From: Dipetalonema caudispina
Lineage: Eukaryota > Nematoda > Chromadorea > Rhabditida > Onchocercidae
DNA: 64,000 nt
Reading direction: 5' to 3'
NCBI GenBank assembly: GCA_013365325.1
Contig: JABVXV010000280.1
Location: forward strand, 19,914 to 83,913
In this document: positions 1 through 14,221 of the stretch, piece after piece
Layout of the letters: each line of letters begins with the position of its first letter
How positions within the stretch are numbered: position 1 is the first letter of the stretch
Position numbers and translations under genes: made by a program
The notes under the pieces: generated by a model
What the model saw: the letters and a program-made list of their open reading frames with translations, nothing else
Told to the model about the DNA's origin: nothing
Database searches by the model: none

Positions 1-157
1 TGTATGATTCTCATATCAGTCATAATTTGACAACTTTGAATATAGTTAAGTCAATTAATTCACATGATAAGAAATAACACAGAGGTTCATCGGATAACTC
101 CACTAATTCGCTATATAACGGAAGGAAAACGCTAAAAAAAAGCATGCATGAACTCAC

Positions 158-2982
<2,825 letters not shown>

Positions 2983-4446
2983 AATATGCCATTCTAGTTG
3001 AACACGCCGAACAGTGTTTGCAATCATTTGTCAAACAGTAAGGATAGTATCAGCTGTTGTTATCTTAACAGTACCTTAGAATGGTACCATAACTGTATCA
3101 CTTTACTAATTATGATAATTGCAACGAAGAATAGTCACTTACTTTTTACTAAGTTTCTTCTCTTCCATTACTTCAGTTCCTGTCATTCCCAACCACTAAA
3201 TAATGCTTCCACCTTTTATCGTAAATATCGATTACACTGCAATAGGTTTCAACATAACAATAAATGAAGTATAAAACAATACATACATACCCGAAAATTC
3301 CCAGTGATCTGGGAGAAATCCCCGCAATAACGGGAGAGGAAGTGAACGAATGCGTTAACATGATAAGACCATCCTGCCAACAAGCCTATCCAACTAATAC
3401 CACTTGCTTCCTCCCGTGGTATCGTGTAATTATTGGTGATAATGTAAAAGAGTGAGGATTAGAGAGTGAGAGCAATGAGAAATAACATTATAATGAGTGA
3501 CTGAAAGAAGTCTGGCAATATATTCCAACAAAGAATGATAGCAACAAAAAGATGCAATATACGAAGAGACGGTAGAGATCGATGGTACTTGAGGAAATAT
3601 AATTGTCGAAGAGATAACAGAGATCGGTAGAATGGAAAAGAACGAAATGAGAGGTGAATTGAAGAAACGATGAAATAGCAATAGCTGTCAAGAGTTACAT
3701 AGATTGAAAGCATCTTCCTCATATGGTCAGAGTACAAGAGACAGTTGAGTGTGCTTATACACGAATAGCCAATGGGTGGACGATTGAGAGGGGATTGGTA
3801 GTGGACAAAGTTTATTTTGACTGCGAATGTTTGTCAGTAATTTGTATTCGGCTCATATTGCCAATTCATTGCTTTAATTTACCGCAAGTTTTATAAATTT
3901 TAATATTTATTGACTTGCTATGGTACATAATTTCCTGACCGATGAGATATAATTAGTCTGTGGCTGGATAGTATGACATTGTCTGCTTATTTTCTTATAT
4001 TATGTCACTTTTTGTACCTTTGGTTTACACGTCATTTAAGTATTCAGAAGCTGTCGGAAGTGAGCAATAAGTTGCCATATTTTTGCTATAATTTAAAGGA
4101 GGAATTGTGAAGAGAACAATGGCTACTATTTGAATACGTTCAATATGTGATGTAAGAGACTAATTGAATAGTCTGAGTAAATTGAGAACTTTGAACTTTC
4201 CAATTTGAAGTAATTAAAAATTAAATGGATGAAGTATAATGTTCATTTATATTTTACATTTCAAAAAACAGTTTGAGTAACATCTTATAGAAAGAATTCC
4301 TCATCTTAATATTCAGTTCTGTCATTTAAGTGATCTAGGGAAAGAAAACTTAATAGTGCTATGAAATCTTCAAAAATTCCAGAAGATTCAAGTGCAAATG
4401 TTTACTTCAAAGTTTTTTCTATAATCTTATTTAGAATGATTTAGAC
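2983..4446. other. Divergent intergenic region between LysRS and Nudix genes
   Basis: About 1.46 kb between two divergent starts, so it must hold both promoters. No conserved coding segment was recognised. Around 3555-3630 there is a loose direct repeat (CGAAGAGA...AGAGATCG, second copy about 50 bases downstream). It creates overlapping minus-strand open frames that look like chance products. Confidence 0.6.
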
Positions 4447-7066
4447 ATGTTTGCTGGATGTCCATTCAAGATATTGGAACAGCCAAAATTCGTATATGAT
4501 GGAAAATGGTTGAAAATGCGTGAAGTGCGATTTCGTAAATGTGATACCTCACCAGAACAGGTGTTAAACTATTTTGATCTCCTAAGCGAGTGTCTGCAAT
4601 GGGTTGTCAATCTTATTTTCTAACCATTTCATTCAGTTTTATACTTTAGTTTAATTAAATAAAATCAAGCTGACATATATAACCGAATGGATGCATATTT
4701 GGGATTGAAATTCATAAAAGAGTGTCGAAAACTATCAAAAGTAACATGACATTAATTCACATTTTGGCCCTCTTTAAGGTATTTTTGAGATTCGCTCTTT
4801 TCATTTAGGAATATGGCTTATGACCTCTAACAATAATCTACTTTTAGAAATTTATTGGAAAAAAGAAAGTGGAAAGAAGTAAAAAAGGCTGAAAAAGACA
4901 AAAAGTAATATGACTTATCTTTCTGAGTAGTAACATAAATACTTTGCGCTTAACATGACCATCTTTTGATGCGCAAAATATTTCTTTTAGTCTTTGTTTA
5001 GGTATGACTACTTATTCCACAGGTAAAACGAGTTGTAGTATTGGAAAGAGGATTTATTCTTATAAATTGAAGGTTTGGGAGTCGGTTCATCGTCGAACAG
5101 TTCCAAGTTCGAAACCAGATGGTGTTGATGTGTTAGCAACTTTGCACAAAGATGGCAAAAAGTACTTTATCCTCATCAAACAATATCGAATGCCTATGGC
5201 TGGCATGTGCCTGGAATTCCCAGCTGGTTAATTCAGTAATTTTGAACACTTCCTTTTTTACTGTAATGACTTAAAGACATCATGACAATAGTAATACTCT
5301 CGTAAACATATACGTTTCTTTTTTTCCCTCTCCTGAAAAAAATTCTTTTGGATCTTTAAAATAAATTAGTTTTTCATTCCATAAATATTGTAATTGCGGG
5401 GAGTTTTCTAATTTTTGTGGCGTATTTTTGTAGGGTTTTTTAAGGTATTGCCATTCACTTGATTTCTAACAAATCTCTCGTGTGAGACATAAATTGTTAT
5501 TGAAAAATCTCAGAATTTCCAGTTACCGAGGTTTTCTATCCTGGTACAAATTTCACTATACTTCGTGGTCCTTCTTTTAATTTTAAACAATTTCGGTTTT
5601 CTGTTCAGGTTTAATCGATGAAGGAGAAACTGTTGAGGCTGCGGGTTTGCGTGAATTAAAAGAAGAAACAGGTTATACCGCTACAAAGGTTTGTTTGGTC
5701 GTTCTTTGCTAATAGAACTCTTTTGTGCAATTTATATTTCTTCATGTTCTAGTTCTCTTCATATTTTTTTTTTTTTTTTTTTTTTATTTCTTTGATAGGT
5801 TTTATCATGCACAAAAGGTAAACAAGGCTTAAGCCCTGGTCTTGCGGATGAAAGCGTTAATTTTATGATGGTCGAAGTTGATGGTAATGCACCAGAGAAT
5901 AAAAACCCAAAACAGAAACTGGATGATGGTGAAATCATTGAGGTATATTATTTTTCCCTTTCTTTTATATATATTATTTAGAAAAGCTTCTTTCTCTCTG
6001 AGTGCAAGGACACACGAACTAAATATTTGGCATTGATTATCGAGAAAACTAAACATCTTTAGTTGCACTGAATGGCAAGATCATTCAAACCATCTTGAAA
6101 GCTCATGAAGTTTTGTATTTACTATTTAATTTATTTAGGAAATTCTAACTCGCTTTTTTCAGGTCGTGCTTGTTGAATGTGACAGGCTGTTGCCATATGT
6201 TGAATTAATCTGTACTGAAGTTTATGTGGAATCGATGGTCTATGCATTTGCTTTGGGTATGAATTACGCGCAACATTTTCTGTAAAATTCTGTGCTTTCT
6301 TAATTCACTTTGAAAAAGATCCGGTGGTTATTTTCATTTAACGTTGGGCTACGAATTGCCCAAAAGTTTCATCCTTTATCTACCCGTGTTGACTATGTAA
6401 TTTTATGTAAGAATGAAAGCCTTCGATAACATATCATAATTAAGTTTTTCAACATATTAATATGCTAGACTCGTTATGGCAATATTTGAATTCCAATTGT
6501 ATGTCTATAGTCGAACATTCTGGCAGTTTGAAACATTATTTTAGTAAAGAATGTAGAAAAGCTGATGGACTCCTTACCCTCATTTTAAACATTAAATTTG
6601 GGGTTGGATCGATATCCTATTGGAAAAGAAACTTTACCGAAACATTTGTTCCCATCTTTCGCTATTGTTACATATTTAAAGCAAGTGGTAAGCAACAACA
6701 TTTCCCAATCCTGATTGAAGCAAATTCTATTTTAGAGACTGAGAAATTAGTATAATTTGTGTTAATTTTCTAGGAAAAAATCCCAACTAGAAGGGTCAGT
6801 TTTTCATTTCCCGCATTTCTTTCAAATTTCACTTTTTTTTTTTCAAATTAATACGCTACTGTTTTTCTGCAATGCCAATGTTATTAAAATACATTTCAAT
6901 GCAATTGTTACCAACTGATTTTAGTATAAATCACATTTTTACCTGATTTCAAGGCATCGCTGAAACATCAGTCTTCTATGATGAAAAAAATAATGCCAAA
7001 AAGGGATACGCTTCTTTCATTCCTTTAGCAAGTTTAAAGAATGGGACGAAATGCGATAGGAATTAA
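4447..7066 (+). CDS. NUDT5: NUDT5-like ADP-sugar pyrophosphatase (Nudix hydrolase)
   Basis: Six exons: 4447-4560, 5073-5226, 5609-5688, 5799-5942, 6163-6256 and 6954-7066; 699 nt, 232 residues, all phases consistent, stop TAA. Family members hydrolyse ADP-ribose and related nucleoside diphosphate sugars to AMP plus sugar phosphate in the cytosol or nucleus. The Nudix box is perfect across exon 3 ([17 protein letters not shown] then KEETGY), matching G-x5-E-x7-RE-U-x-EE-x-G-U; the metal-binding glutamates are present. Upstream, VWESVHRR and [18 protein letters not shown] match the NUDT5 substrate-binding half-site. Downstream, DGEIIEVVLV and VYAFALG follow the NUDT5 order. Length is close to human NUDT5 (219). 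The start follows a TTTAG acceptor by two bases. The C-terminal 37 residues (exon 6) are divergent but fit by phase. Symbol given by similarity to the human protein. Confidence 0.93.
5764..5785 (+). repeat. Poly-T tract at intron 3' end
   Basis: An uninterrupted run of 22 T ends 13 bases before the exon 4 acceptor of the Nudix gene (5797/5798). It extends the polypyrimidine tract and may vary in length between isolates. Confidence 0.85.
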
Positions 7067-7904
7067 GAGTTAACTTATTTCAAACAGATAGTTATCATAT
7101 TCAGGAACTCCCGTATGAGTAGTATTTGACTTAAAATTGGATTACATTTTATCTTTGGGTTATGAAGGCAAAGTTTTCAGATTTAAAATTATTTCAGCTT
7201 TTCAGTCCATTCTTTCATTTATTTTATGTTTTCTTTTAATCCGCTTTTACATATCAAAATTTCAACGACTGGGATGTCTAAGTTTAAATCATGCAGAACT
7301 GGGTAATTTTTGCACATGGTCGTTAAGAAGTGACACAAATGAATTCGTCCCCTTTTTTTCTCTTGAGAAATGAAATTTATCCCTTCATTTAAAGATGCTA
7401 GATATGCATTGTACTGAGATCCGGACAAAGTAAGAAAAAAAGGAGCATCAATGAAGCCACGGAGTAACGAAATTGTTTGTTTTCACGAAATCAGTAATGG
7501 ATGTAAGATCCTCTAATTTTAATGAAGTTCGTGCTTTTCTGCTTTTTTTTGTTTTATTGTTTGTAAATTCGTATAGCATTTCATATATAGACTTAGTAAG
7601 GAATTTGAGACCATATCCAACCATCTTTAACTGTGGTCATGATGTTCATGGAAATAGATCTAAGAATCGATCGATCAGAGATACAATGAGACATTATGGC
7701 AATATTGTGATGAATTAAAATGATTGATATTCCGATGATTTCTTTGAATTTCTATAATTATGGACCGGAATTTATTCATCAAACCACTGAGCAGTGACAA
7801 GTTTCTTTTTCACAACATATAAGTGATGCAGCACCTACTACTGATTTTGCTAAAAAAATACATGGATTTCCCTTTACCTTACTTTCTTGCTCATATAACC
7901 TCCC

Positions 7905-7925
7905 GATCACTGGTTATCAGTGATC
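7905..7925. repeat. Perfect 8-bp inverted repeat, 5-base loop
   Basis: GATCACTG, loop GTTAT, CAGTGATC. It lies about 840 bases after the Nudix stop. Too far for an obvious role in 3' end formation; function unknown. Confidence 0.8.
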
Positions 7926-8465
7926 TCACGGAAATACATGATGAAGAGTAAAAAAAGTTATGGTTTTCGATCTTTTGCTTGCAAGGTACATAATGTGCGA
8001 ACATCTCTATGAGAGTATAACAGATGTCGTAGATTACTTGGTCAGTTGATGCGGATCGGATATCGAGTCGAAATTTCCATGTTAGTGAGTGATCTTTTCA
8101 TCTGCTACGTAATAGTATCGGCTTACAGACGCAATAAAAATTGAACTACCCGGTTTGTCAATATAATTTCTCAAATTAACATAATAAAAATATATGAGTG
8201 ACATATTCCGAAGGATGCGAAATGTCGGGAAATGGAATACAATTTATCGGTTAGATTTCCTGCACGTAACAATTGTATATCACGAAATAAGGTAGCGCCA
8301 AAAGTTCAAAAAAAAAAAAAAAGAAAAAATGATCAATGAATTACGCGATACAAAGTCATATGATTGGAGGAGGGGAAAGACATGAAAGAACAAGGTAAGA
8401 TGCTAACGTAAATTATAGATATGGCATAACGTCTGGAAGTTTTTTCACTTCATATCTACAAACCT

Positions 8466-8527
8466 TTACGTAATATTTAGCGCGTACTCATGTGAATTCT
8501 TGTTTATTGGTTACGTAATGTTTAGCG
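8466..8527. repeat. Two 17-base direct repeats carrying palindromic TTACGTAA
   Basis: TTACGTAATATTTAGCG (8466-8482) and TTACGTAATGTTTAGCG (8511-8527) differ at one base and start 45 bases apart. TTACGTAA is the known full palindromic site of PAR/C-EBP/E4BP4 type bZIP factors, so these could be paired enhancer sites. No other copy was noticed in the window. Confidence 0.75.
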
Positions 8528-9231
8528 AGAAGCTTTCGTTTTCCGTACACGTTTTTATCGACAAAAAATTTTGATTCCAAAAAGACGAAAAAGATGTAAA
8601 AAGGTCAATGAAAGAGCATTATAATTTGCTTATAATGTTAAAGCAGTGGGAAGATGGATGCTCTTTTCAATAAAATATGAGTAGATTGAACAACAAATGA
8701 CATTATAACGAATGATTTGAGATGGGAAATAGTCGGCGAAATGTTTTGAAATTTCTTAAATTTCATCTTATTTTATTTTAAATTTCATCTTATCATATTG
8801 AAGATGATAATAAATTAGTTTTTGTCGACTGAAGAGATGAATTCTAAAAGAGAATCAGATACGACGTGTTTTTGTTAATTATTTCTCTTAAAATGTGAAA
8901 TCAGTAAAATATACTAAGAAAACAAATTACAGTTGCCAACTGGCGCAAAATTTGTGCATAAGACGAAAGTGTCTAAGGCAGAAATTGGATGTGTTATGAT
9001 ACAATTACCTTATTGCTTCTACGGCGCTAAATTTGCATACAGTTTGCAATTTGACCACAATATTTAACAGAAAAATTACATTAATTTAAATAAACTCGCT
9101 TACTTCAAAGGGACTAAAAACAACTACAACAACAGGTATGAAAATAATGAATAAATGAAATGAATAAATATTCCAAAAATTGATGAGAACTTGCTGAGTG
9201 ATATGTCTTCTTCAAAATACCTCAACTGCTT

Positions 9232-12200
9232 CTAAGTCATAAACATTTTCATTTGCAACGGCAACGATGATGATGTCAACAGCTGAAAAAAAAAAAGAAT
9301 TGATAACTAAATCTTGAAATACAGTGAGGGCATCTCTTTATAATATATCTAAATAATATTTATATTTTCGCTTTTCTCATATAATTGATCGCTTTTCCTA
9401 TTTACGATAAAATTCACTTCCATTTGAGCGTATTCAAGTTCAAAATTCTATTCAGGAAAAAGAAGGAATTAAAACTCAAAAAATGTATTAAAATTCAAAG
9501 CATTAAGTTCTGATTTCGCTCCATACAATCACAAACAGACTTGATGATCCTCTTCAAATTGTGGTAGGAAATAAGTTTAAAACTTAATCTTATCACATTA
9601 TTCTTCATCAGTTTCAAAATTGCAGTCGAAAATTAAAACAAAAGATGGGTGACAATTAAGAAGAAATAGATTTTGCTGGTATAAGTAGTGATAATTTTCA
9701 TCCCTAACCATCAATTACGACATTATCGATTTCTCCTCATTTGTTACATCGATCGTTTCTGCAGAAATTTTATTCCTGTTATTTGTTCTCTATCTACAGT
9801 ATTTCTTATTATGAAATAATTTTGAGATATTTCCGAGAAGTGTCGATATCAGATGGTTTGTGCAAAAGATACAGATAAAGTGCTACAAATGGTGGTACAT
9901 TCCATTTTAGATGATCGCTTTCCTAATGATTTTGCTATCGTAATATCAAAAATACAACTGAAGCAATTCATCCTCTGCATGAAATTTTCGTAATTTCGGG
10001 GATATTTCAGGGAAAATACCTAGGCACTATCTTCATTGTCAAAAGATCTCTTATGAAAATGAACGATGAAATTCCTACGCTGTAAATTGGAAAACAACTT
10101 CTTTTTTTCTGCAAACAAACAATCTCCTCATTTCGTCGATATAAATTGTATTGTTCACAGTGCAAGAATTTCTGGAATTTCATAATCGATGCTATTTTTT
10201 GACCTAATAAACCGTGCATAAATTCAAAAAGGAGCAGTTTCATCGACTAATCTTGACTTTTCAAATTTTTGAAAAAGTTTAATTCCGATGAAGACATTGC
10301 ACCTGAATCATTACAGGGTGTGCATAACTTTGATAATGATATGAATGTCGTGAATGAAAAATTTTAAATTAAACAAACTAAATTCCAATATTAGAATTTT
10401 GTGTTGCAGCTGAAATCGGAACACTCAACAACTAATTAGAGCTCATTTTCTCTCGTTACAGAGGTGTTGACAGTGATAATTAATAAGGTGCAAAATGCCA
10501 TAATTCATAAAAATGAAGTACTGATACTTGTCTCATTAATACTACTACATAAAAATGATTGAAAGATGGAGATGATAAAAATGCAATCAATTTGTCATTC
10601 TTAATCAGTACTGTAAGCAGTCATATTCGCGATGCTTTTCGAGGATAATTTCTTGGTAGCTATATCATAATTGTTACAGTTGTGGAAAATCGGATGAGAC
10701 GAATTTTAAGTGCGACAAAAGTTTGTCTTTTCAAATGAGAATTGATTGACTTTTTGAAAGGTCAAAAAGAGTTAATCCTTTTCATATTTTTTTGAATGCT
10801 GTCTAGAATGGACTTATACTATTAGCTACCTGTTCTTGTTGTTATTTGCCTTGCATTCTTTAAGCAATTGAAGAACTGAAAATACCGCAGTTCAAAAATT
10901 TCAGTATACTTCCTCAGATACAGGTAGATGGATGAAAAGATATAAAAGTGTAAAAAGTTGGTAAGTTTATTCCAATTTTTTTGCTAGTGGAAAGAAGATT
11001 CTTCAAGGAAAAGACTGTTTTGTGAGGAAAAAAAAGAAGCTACGAACCTAGAATGTAGTAATGCAAACGTCAATTTCAGAACATCGACGGCAGTGAAAAT
11101 TAAAATTTTAATTCTCATTTAATCGACATCTACGTCGGAAATCTGTTTGATTTACAGGTAGATAGATGAATGAATAGATAGTCAACCAGATATCCAGTCC
11201 ATCATATTATTTACTCAGGGAAAAAATAAACAATACATTGCACTTAAGTAAAGTTTAGCTATCTCGGTCCACTTTTCAAAATCATTTAAATAAAGTGAAC
11301 TTACCGGTAAAGCGACCGGATTTGTTATCGTTGCTGGAGTTTGCAAGTTATCATGAGCCGAAATGGCTTGGCTTGCTATCAAATTGGTAAGTAAAGTTGG
11401 CGTTTTGGTGAACAAAACATTGTTGCTCTCTTTTGATAAGTTGTTCAAATCGTCCTTTATATCCGGATGTTCATCAGTACAATCGCTCATCACACTGATG
11501 TGTTTATTTGACGGAGGATTCTGATCCGTAAGTCCAAAAATGACGCCAAGTTGATTGTTCTGTGTAAGTGTTTGTGCGACAGAATATAAAGAAGGTATAA
11601 TGAGGAGTAAATTACTGAGTCGTACCGAGGTGTCGCCAGGTGATAAAATCTGCTTAAAGTAGGTGAATAAAGCACGTAGTACACCATCACGTGCCTCTCG
11701 TAACTTCTCACGAGACGTAATAGTTAAGCCCGTCACATCTGGATGCAACAATACCAAAGCTTTCAGTGCCGAAACTTCTGCCTTTTCAACATTTATACGA
11801 CGAAGAGGAGTTAAAAGTTCATCCAAGATACGACTTACAATAGCAACGAGATCGGGATAATGAAATGGTGTAAGGGTCAGGATTGTATCATTAGGAAGTA
11901 CGATATGAGTAGATGAAAGCGAACGTTGAACGGTATGGAGAAGCGAAAATGCTGATGAGCAATGCTTCAATAGTAATACCTGAAACTTTGAAAATGATGA
12001 TTAGGAGAAAGATATCAGTGTTTGAATCATTGAAAGAGCCTAAGAAATAAATAACCTTATCAGTGAATGGCAGCTCAGGAATCGGGTGTAGCAGGTTGGC
12101 CCAACCGATCATTAGCGATATACTTCTCTGCCGAGAATTATTCTCTTGACCTTCACCTCCAAGAATATTATTGATATTTTGATTTCCTTGAAGTCTACTT

Positions 12201-14221
12201 TCAATATCCACAATCATTTCTACAAGACGACGTGATGCCGCTGTCGTAGCTTCATCTTCACTATAGCGCCGTTCAATGCGTGCTGATGATGGCGCATCAT
12301 CTGCAAGCTAATAATAATAATAATAATGTCAAAGTTAATATATGTATATACGAGTGGATAAGTGAGAGAATGAGAAGAGTTACGTGAGTTCCCCGTGATA
12401 CTTACCCGAATCACTGTTACCATCTCCGCTGGTTGATGTTGGTTGTAAATGAGCTGGAAGACTTCTTTTACGACTTCGTTTTGTGCTACCGATACGGTCC
12501 CGTTCATTCTGGATTGCTAGAATAAGTCATACAATTAATACGGTTTTTACCAGGTAGACAACATTCTACCACACAAAAATACAATCGTTAGTTTAATTTT
12601 CGTCCATTTCTCCTTTTACAACATTTATTATCGGTTGAGTCAAAGTTCAGATAGTTTTGGAATGGATAAAAGATTGTTAAAAATATAATGATTCTAAAAT
12701 ATTTTTATTTAAATTTATTTGAAATAATTCCAAAAAAGGCATAAAAAAGAGAACTATTTTTAACATAACAAAACATCTATTTTAGGTAAATCACAATGAA
12801 ATGAGCAACACATTCAATGACAAATATTTCTTTTTAATTCATTGAAATGAACGTTTTGAATCGAATAATATATTATGGAAGTAATGACAACATGTGTTTT
12901 GAAAAGTTTCTGATAAAACAGCATTTATGCATTTTGATCATTGGGACATCAGTCAAAATGTACTCTAAGACATTTAAAATTAGATTTTAACCTGCAATAA
13001 TGTATAGTATAGACAAATAATCATAATCAAGGGTATATTGCACAGAAATAAGAGTTAGTTTTGCACTTTCTAAAATCTTGTCAATTGAAAAGTGGAAAAT
13101 TTCATAGACTTTATTCGGTAAGCTAATAAAAGTGTATACTTTACCTTCCGGTTTCATGCCATCTGCTAGACATTTCTGAAAACGGCAGTATCGGCATGCA
13201 TTCCGATGATCCTTATCAATGTTACATTGCTTGCTGAATCGACATGTATACTGCAGATTTTGCCAAACGCTGCAAAATGGTAGTTTACACGGGTATGCAA
13301 ATGGAACTTGAAATGATTATATGTTACAAGATATGTTCTTGCAACGATGATCAATTCAAGGATGTACTTCTCAAATGACCAATTCATCGTATGATGGACA
13401 TTTCCAATTTGAAAAGATAACAGTTAAGTTTTAATTTCAAATATTTTACGGAAATGGCAATGGAAAATCTCGATGAGTTATTTTATATTATTAAACGAAA
13501 CTCTTACGGTATCATTTGTTCTGAAATTTGAAATTAATTTTCAACACTTAAAATTTCCAGAATCAAATCTAAAAACTTTTGCCACATTCATTGCATTTCG
13601 CCTACTGTTATTACTACCAGTGAGATACTCAATAATTTAAAAACCTTTATCTTCCAAGATGTCCAGAGTGCGGAAAGTTTTGTTTCCGGACACTTGGAGA
13701 ATTTTCCAACTTGGATTCTTCCAATAGGCTACTGAGGGAGATCACTTTTGTTTTCCCACAATTTAGACTTTATTTCATTTGACTTTGCAACAATATTTTG
13801 CGTACTGAATTGATGAGTTGACGCAAATATCGAAAAAAAAAGCATCTGATGCCGTACATGTGGTCTTTTTTGCGAATGATTCGCAATAAATGAATAAAAT
13901 GAATAAATGTCAAACTGAAGTTCAACACTTCTAAAGCAAATACAATTGTGAGGCATAGGACGAGACAAAAGAACTTATGGGAAGCGGCAATGACGTCTGT
14001 CTTCAATACCAGTTATAAAGAATGCACATTGTGATTAATTTAATTTTGTCGTATAAGTTACTGAAAACAAAATACCTTCTACGGAAGAATCCTTTGCATC
14101 CGTTGCAAGCTACGGCACCATAATGCTTCCCGATAGCTTTATCGCCACATACGACACAAAAATCGGTCGTGTCATTGGCGGCTGTTGATGTGGCGCCACC
14201 TTGACTTATTGATATATCCAT
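9232..14221 (-). CDS. HNF4-like (NR2A-related) nuclear hormone receptor
   Basis: Ligand-type transcription factor. Exons: 14221-14076, 13269-13145, 12516-12406, 12300-12056 and 11979-11305, plus a tentative last exon 9282-9232; 450 residues. Zinc finger 1 starts at Cys22 ([20 protein letters not shown]) with an HNF4-like P-box CNGCKGFF; finger 2 reads [20 protein letters not shown], then the A-box [18 protein letters not shown]. These match HNF4 more closely than the divergent worm receptors. The ligand-binding domain carries the signature helices ([46 protein letters not shown]). After it comes a Ser/Asn/Thr-rich extension of about 90 residues. Exon 5 ends in a strong GTAAGT donor after NPVALP; the proposed final exon follows a TTTTTTTCAG and adds [16 protein letters not shown] with stop. 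That exon rests only on splice signals and phase. A classical AF-2 helix is not obvious. The start lies 22 bases after a TTTAG acceptor. I do not assign a worm nhr number. Confidence 0.93.
9283..11304 (-). other. Proposed 2 kb last intron of the nuclear receptor
   Basis: Bounded by a GTAAGT donor and a T-rich CAG acceptor on the minus strand. No conserved coding segment seen inside; the minus open frame at 10007-10243 has no recognisable motif. If the terminal exon is wrong, this is 3' flank or holds another exon. Confidence 0.4.
12309..12327. repeat. (AAT)n microsatellite
   Basis: About six AAT units inside an intron of the nuclear receptor, 7 bases upstream (minus sense) of the exon 4 acceptor. 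Short enough to be stable. Confidence 0.85.

Larger units (their letters stand above)
7067..9231. other. Convergent intergenic region, Nudix / nuclear receptor
   Basis: About 2.2 kb between two convergent 3' ends. Open frames here (for example 7137-7373 plus, 7473-7718 plus) have the F/I/S/Y-rich make-up of chance AT-rich frames and no recognisable motif. The region holds a perfect hairpin at 7905-7925 and a paired TTACGTAA repeat at 8466-8527. Confidence 0.6.

Noticed and set aside
3430..3737. Three overlapping minus-strand frames in the LysRS-Nudix gap
   Set aside because: They share one low-complexity, repeat-containing stretch, lack splice context and recognisable motifs, and lie in a promoter region.
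10007..10243. Minus frame inside the proposed last intron of the receptor
   Set aside because: No nuclear-receptor or other motif and no acceptor/donor in frame.
11215..11304. Read-through C-terminus of the nuclear receptor ([15 protein letters not shown])
   Set aside because: A strong GTAAGT donor directly precedes it, so it is more likely intron; kept as an alternative.
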